This document shows, in pieces, positions 61,107 through 64,000 of a stretch of DNA of 64,000 nucleotides; positions within the stretch are counted from its first letter, which is position 1; each line of letters starts with the position of its first letter. Source of the stretch: Gaetbulibacter_B jejuensis (GTDB taxonomy: Bacteria; Bacteroidota; Bacteroidia; Flavobacteriales; Flavobacteriaceae); the NCBI RefSeq assembly GCF_039524015.1, contig NZ_BAAAGF010000004.1, forward strand, positions 310,001 through 374,000, read 5' to 3'. A program made the translations under genes and the position numbers. Under the pieces are notes generated by a model. That model did no database searches and was not told the origin of the DNA. It saw only the letters and a list, made by a program, of their open reading frames with translations.

Positions 61107-61145
61107 TGTAATTTTTTAATTAATTCGTAGTATTTCGATTACGTT

Positions 61146-61964
61146 TTAATGCACCAATAATAGTTTACTAAGAGATGCTTTATTGTTGTTTTCAATCTGT
61201 ACAATTACTGTACTAGATTGTATATTGTTAATTGTAGTTTTAAAGCTAGAAGAGAAAATGTTTTGCTTTTCAAAAAGTAGTTGACCATTAATACTATAAA
61301 CTTTTAATGAGTTAATTGTGGTTGAGTTTTGTGTATCAACATTAATTTGAGAAGTGTTTTTTATGTATCTAATACTAGCAGATTCTAACCCAAACTCATC
61401 AATAGATAATTGTGCTGAGCTATTGGCAAAGTTTATTAAAGAGAGGTCGTTGGTAAAAGTTATATGATACCTGTTTAAGTATTCTCCACTGTAAAGTGAG
61501 TTTATATAGTTGCTATCATTAATTGAGGTAAAGGTATTTAAATAGGAATCATATACGTACACGTCTATTTCGGTTTCAAAATTTTCTAGAGAATTCAATG
61601 CAATTTGAATTTCGCCTGAGTTGCTCAAAAACATTCCTAAAGGATATTGTTTTGAAATATCAAACTCGCCTACACCTTGAATGATATAGTTTTGATCATT
61701 AATTCTCCAACTTAAATCATCGGGAAGGTTTTCAATGTTTAAGGCATCATAACCGTAATCAACATCATCAGTAGCTGAATTATCAGAAGTAAAACCTAAT
61801 AAAAGGTGTCTGGTATAACCTAATGGAGTGACAAAGTCTACTCTAACACGTTGTATAGTGCTAGATTGAGTTTCTTGGTTGCTAGTGTTTTGGCTATTGG
61901 TATTAGCAAATACAGCAATGCTTAGTAATAACACAAGCAGTGTTAAGTAGGTAGTTTTATTCAT
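61146..61964 (-). CDS. Secreted protein sharing the C-terminal module of the surface proteins
   Basis: 272 residues with a signal peptide (about 1-20). Nearly the whole mature part is the module also seen near the C-terminus of the proteins at 51775 and 62130: HLLLGFTSDNSATDDVDYGYDA, YIIQGVGEFDISKQYPLG, ENFETEIDVYVYDS and an AGEY-like segment. It ends with a type A sorting-like domain (INSLKVYSINGQLLFEK to SKLLLVH). It looks like a stand-alone copy of the module. Function unknown. Confidence 0.78.
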   Translation of the reverse strand: MNKTTYLTLLVLLLSIAVFANTNSQNTSNQETQSSTIQRVRVDFVTPLGYTRHLLLGFTSDNSATDDVDYGYDALNIENLPDDLSWRINDQNYIIQGVGEFDISKQYPLGMFLSNSGEIQIALNSLENFETEIDVYVYDSYLNTFTSINDSNYINSLYSGEYLNRYHITFTNDLSLINFANSSAQLSIDEFGLESASIRYIKNTSQINVDTQNSTTINSLKVYSINGQLLFEKQNIFSSSFKTTINNIQSSTVIVQIENNNKASLSKLLLVH

Positions 61965-62005
61965 TTGATTTGGGGTTAAATGAACATAATATGTTTAGTT
62001 GCAGG

Positions 62006-62013
62006 CTAATATA
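62006..62013 (-). promoter_or_regulatory. Probable -7 box of the gene at 61146
   Basis: On the minus strand TATATTAG, identical to the box upstream of the M14 gene, 41 bp before the start codon. The tandem motif begins 20 bp further upstream. Confidence 0.45.
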
Positions 62014-62033
62014 TAAGAAATAATCAGTTTTAT

Positions 62034-62061
62034 CTATTAAACGCACAAAAAATCGATGAAA
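62034..62061 (-). promoter_or_regulatory. Tandem octamer motif upstream of the gene at 61146
   Basis: In plus-strand reading: CTATTAAA (62034-62041), a 12-bp spacer, CGATGAAA (62054-62061). It starts 69 bp upstream of the start codon. More diverged than the other copies but with the same 20-bp period. Confidence 0.55.
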
Positions 62062-62074
62062 TACATAAAAACAA

Positions 62075-62102
62075 AAAAAGAGCAAGATATCTTGCTCTTT
62101 TT
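62075..62102. terminator. Terminator of the partial surface-protein gene
   Basis: A perfect 28-bp palindrome with half AAAAAGAGCAAGAT followed by its complement, so it has no loop beyond the central bases. It lies just after the minus-strand stop at 62130 and before the promoter motif at 62034. Confidence 0.85.
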
Positions 62103-62129
62103 GAATAACTTAAAAATTTGGTGCTTTAA

Positions 62130-64000
62130 CTAGTACTTAACAATAACTTTTTTACTGTATGAACTAGTATTTGTTTCAATTTTTACTATATAGTTTCCTT
62201 CAGAAATGTTCTTTACAGGAATTCTTAGTTCATCAGAAAGAGGAAGGTTGGTCATGTTCCATGATTTTACAACCTGTCCAGCAATATTTATCATATAAAT
62301 TTGCTTAGCATTGATTGATGAAGGTGTTTTAATGTATAACTCATTAGAGTTATGTAAATATTTTACAGTAATATCTTTAAGTTGAGTATCAATTACTGAT
62401 AGTGAATTGTCTTCGACAAATACAATATTAAACCTACCATTATAATCACCTGCTTCAAGATTAATGTTAAAGTTACTGTAGTTGATTTGAGTATAACTGT
62501 CTTCAGTACTGTCATATACAAAAACATCAATGTCCTCATCAAAATTTTCTAAATCAGTTAATGAGATGCTTACATTTCCTTGATCGCTTAGATGGATATT
62601 AAGAGGATATGTGTTTAGTTCATCAAACTCGCCAACACCTTGAATAATATAATTGTTATCTTCTATACTCCAAGAAGCATCATTGGTTAGTTGATCTCTA
62701 TTTTGCGCATCATATCCATAGTCAACACCATCAGTAGCTTCATTATTAGGAGTAAAACCTAACAATAAATGTCTACCAGCATTTTCAGAGGTTGTTACTT
62801 TTAATCTTAAGCGTTTAATACCATCATTGTATGCTTCACTTTCACTGTTTTCAGAGTTTAAATTAAGTCCGTTTGACCTCATAAATACAGAAGCTCCACT
62901 TGTTTCTTTAACAAAAGTACGTTGTGAGTTATTAAAAGTAATAGTACCACCATCAGCATCAGCTAGTACAAAGAAACCTTGACCAACTGGTACATATCTT
63001 TGTGGTATTTTTCCTGTATTACCTGAACCATTAATTTCAGGAGGTGTTACAGATGGTACACCACCTAATTTAGTGTAGTAAGCGTAAACTCCTTCATATT
63101 CAGATAAGTAATGCGAGTTGTTAGATGGAGCTTGCTCCCAAAATATAAGTGCGCCATCTAATAATGTACTGCTTCCAAGAGGTCCATTATCATCAATAAA
63201 AGTATTTGCATCTATTGCTGAAGGGTAAGGGTTACCAACTAAAGCAAGATTTAATCCGCTTATTGAATGAGTAATAGTACCATTATTTGGTTGTCCTCTA
63301 AAGGTGTAAGTTTGATTTGGTGATGCAGCTCCACTACCTTTTAAGGTAAATCCAAGTCCTACATTTACATTTGATGTAGGGTTAATAGATATCCAAGAGC
63401 TGTAATCATTGATAGCACCATTTAGGAAATTATATAACCAATTGCTACTTAATGTAACAGGGTTGGTTGCTCCATTAGCATCATAGCCTGTAGTCCAACT
63501 CACAGGATTGTTGCCATCGTAAAGAATACTTCCAATAGCAAACGTTCTAGAGTTACTAGAGCCTAATGTACTTACAGGGCTTCCCCAATAATTATAATTG
63601 TATAGGTTACTTGTTCCTTCTTGATCACGTTCTAATCGTCCTGACCCTGTGTAATCAACAATACTATTATTCGGTTGTAATAACTGAGACTCACCGACTA
63701 AGTCCAGAACACCATCAATTTTTAAGTATTTACTAACGTTTAGCTGTTGGTCATTGGTAATGCTATATCTGTTAGCGTCAATAAGTAAACCTAAAACAGT
63801 AGTTGCTCTATTTCCTGATGTTACATCATGCTGAGTTCTTACAATGTTCCAGTTAACCGAAGTTCCATTAATACCATTGGTGTTAGGAACTTGTTGTACA
63901 GTACCATTTAACCATGTGTTTTGATTATTCCAAGTCCCGTTTTGATTACTTACATAAGGAAGAGGAGAAGTTTCTTGCTGCGTTGAGTTTATGTTTAATA
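62130..64000 (-). CDS. T9SS type A surface protein, 5' partial
   Basis: The frame is open from the right edge (63998) to the stop at 62130 without interruption, so about 623 codons are visible and the N-terminus lies outside. A GTG at 63503 is an internal codon, not the start. The visible part is homologous to about residues 1530-2177 of the protein at 51775: NGTWNNQNTWLNG, GRLERDQEGTS, NYNYWGSPV, LVGNPYPSAIDANTFIDDNG, RYVPVGQGFFVLADADGG and the C-terminal module with GVDYGYDAQN. It ends in a type A sorting domain (INIAGQVVKSW to SKKVIVKY). Probably a large adhesin-like protein. Confidence 0.9.
   Translation of the reverse strand, partial: LNINSTQQETSPLPYVSNQNGTWNNQNTWLNGTVQQVPNTNGINGTSVNWNIVRTQHDVTSGNRATTVLGLLIDANRYSITNDQQLNVSKYLKIDGVLDLVGESQLLQPNNSIVDYTGSGRLERDQEGTSNLYNYNYWGSPVSTLGSSNSRTFAIGSILYDGNNPVSWTTGYDANGATNPVTLSSNWLYNFLNGAINDYSSWISINPTSNVNVGLGFTLKGSGAASPNQTYTFRGQPNNGTITHSISGLNLALVGNPYPSAIDANTFIDDNGPLGSSTLLDGALIFWEQAPSNNSHYLSEYEGVYAYYTKLGGVPSVTPPEINGSGNTGKIPQRYVPVGQGFFVLADADGGTITFNNSQRTFVKETSGASVFMRSNGLNLNSENSESEAYNDGIKRLRLKVTTSENAGRHLLLGFTPNNEATDGVDYGYDAQNRDQLTNDASWSIEDNNYIIQGVGEFDELNTYPLNIHLSDQGNVSISLTDLENFDEDIDVFVYDSTEDSYTQINYSNFNINLEAGDYNGRFNIVFVEDNSLSVIDTQLKDITVKYLHNSNELYIKTPSSINAKQIYMINIAGQVVKSWNMTNLPLSDELRIPVKNISEGNYIVKIETNTSSYSKKVIVKY

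Noticed and set aside
62130..63503. A complete 457-residue gene starting at GTG 63503
   Set aside because: The frame stays open with homologous sequence to the window edge, so the GTG is internal and the gene is 5' partial.
1..64000. Mobile elements, prophage, rRNA or tRNA genes
   Set aside because: No transposase, integrase, phage structural gene, rRNA or cloverleaf-like sequence was seen when reading both strands; a tRNAscan run would settle the tRNA point.

Overview
The window is a chromosomal segment of a member of the Bacteroidota, almost certainly a marine-type Flavobacteriaceae (inference). The signs are an AT-rich genome, promoters of the TAnnTTTG type, surface proteins ending in type IX secretion (T9SS) type A or type B sorting domains, an ECF sigma/DUF4252 operon, lipoproteins with short lipoboxes, and a CarB without its C-terminal regulatory domain. 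No rRNA, tRNA, CRISPR array, transposase or phage gene was seen.

Layout. 1-9.3 kb: a hydrolase fragment, a lytic transglycosylase and cardiolipin synthase, rpmH, carB, an ankyrin protein, and two tandem DOMON-like secreted proteins. 9.3-18.5 kb: a thioesterase and rmuC, then a vitamin B12 uptake locus (btuD, btuC, btuF on the minus strand; a cobalamin riboswitch and btuB on the plus strand). The B12 locus is interrupted by an opposite-strand, translationally coupled cassette: a MarR regulator, a YgjV-like membrane protein and a divergent DapB-like reductase, led by a promoter between two palindromic operators. 18.5-23.6 kb: an S41/M57 lipoprotein peptidase pair with a decayed S41 tail, and the ECF sigma, putative anti-sigma and two DUF4252 genes. 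23.6-46.2 kb: mostly housekeeping genes (purB, cobB-type sirtuin, trmH, deaD, rdgB, M3 peptidase, rlmH, nadC, priA) among small secreted proteins of unknown function. 46.2-51.7 kb: an orphan LytTR response regulator, the rpsF-rpsR-rplI operon, a MacB-like permease and hisS. 51.8-64 kb: a cluster of minus-strand T9SS surface proteins (a 2177-residue multidomain protein, an M14 carboxypeptidase, and two further proteins sharing a C-terminal module, the last running off the right edge).

The most interesting signal is a 28-bp tandem-octamer motif (CNATNAAA, 12 bp, CGATRAAR; 20-bp period). It occurs upstream of three of the T9SS surface-protein genes and upstream of the LytTR regulator gene. It always has the same orientation and lies 49-69 bp before the start codon. 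Its distance to the -7 box is either 10 bp or 20-21 bp, a difference of one helical turn. LytTR proteins bind direct repeats with about this period, so this looks like an autoregulated LytTR regulon controlling surface proteins. That is inference and needs a genome-wide motif search and a binding test.

Other points of note are the double operator of the MarR cassette, a DapB-like enzyme lacking the usual catalytic histidine, a dispersed repeat lodged in a peripheral stem of the cobalamin riboswitch, and a lipoprotein with two copies of a Cys/His metal-binding-like module.
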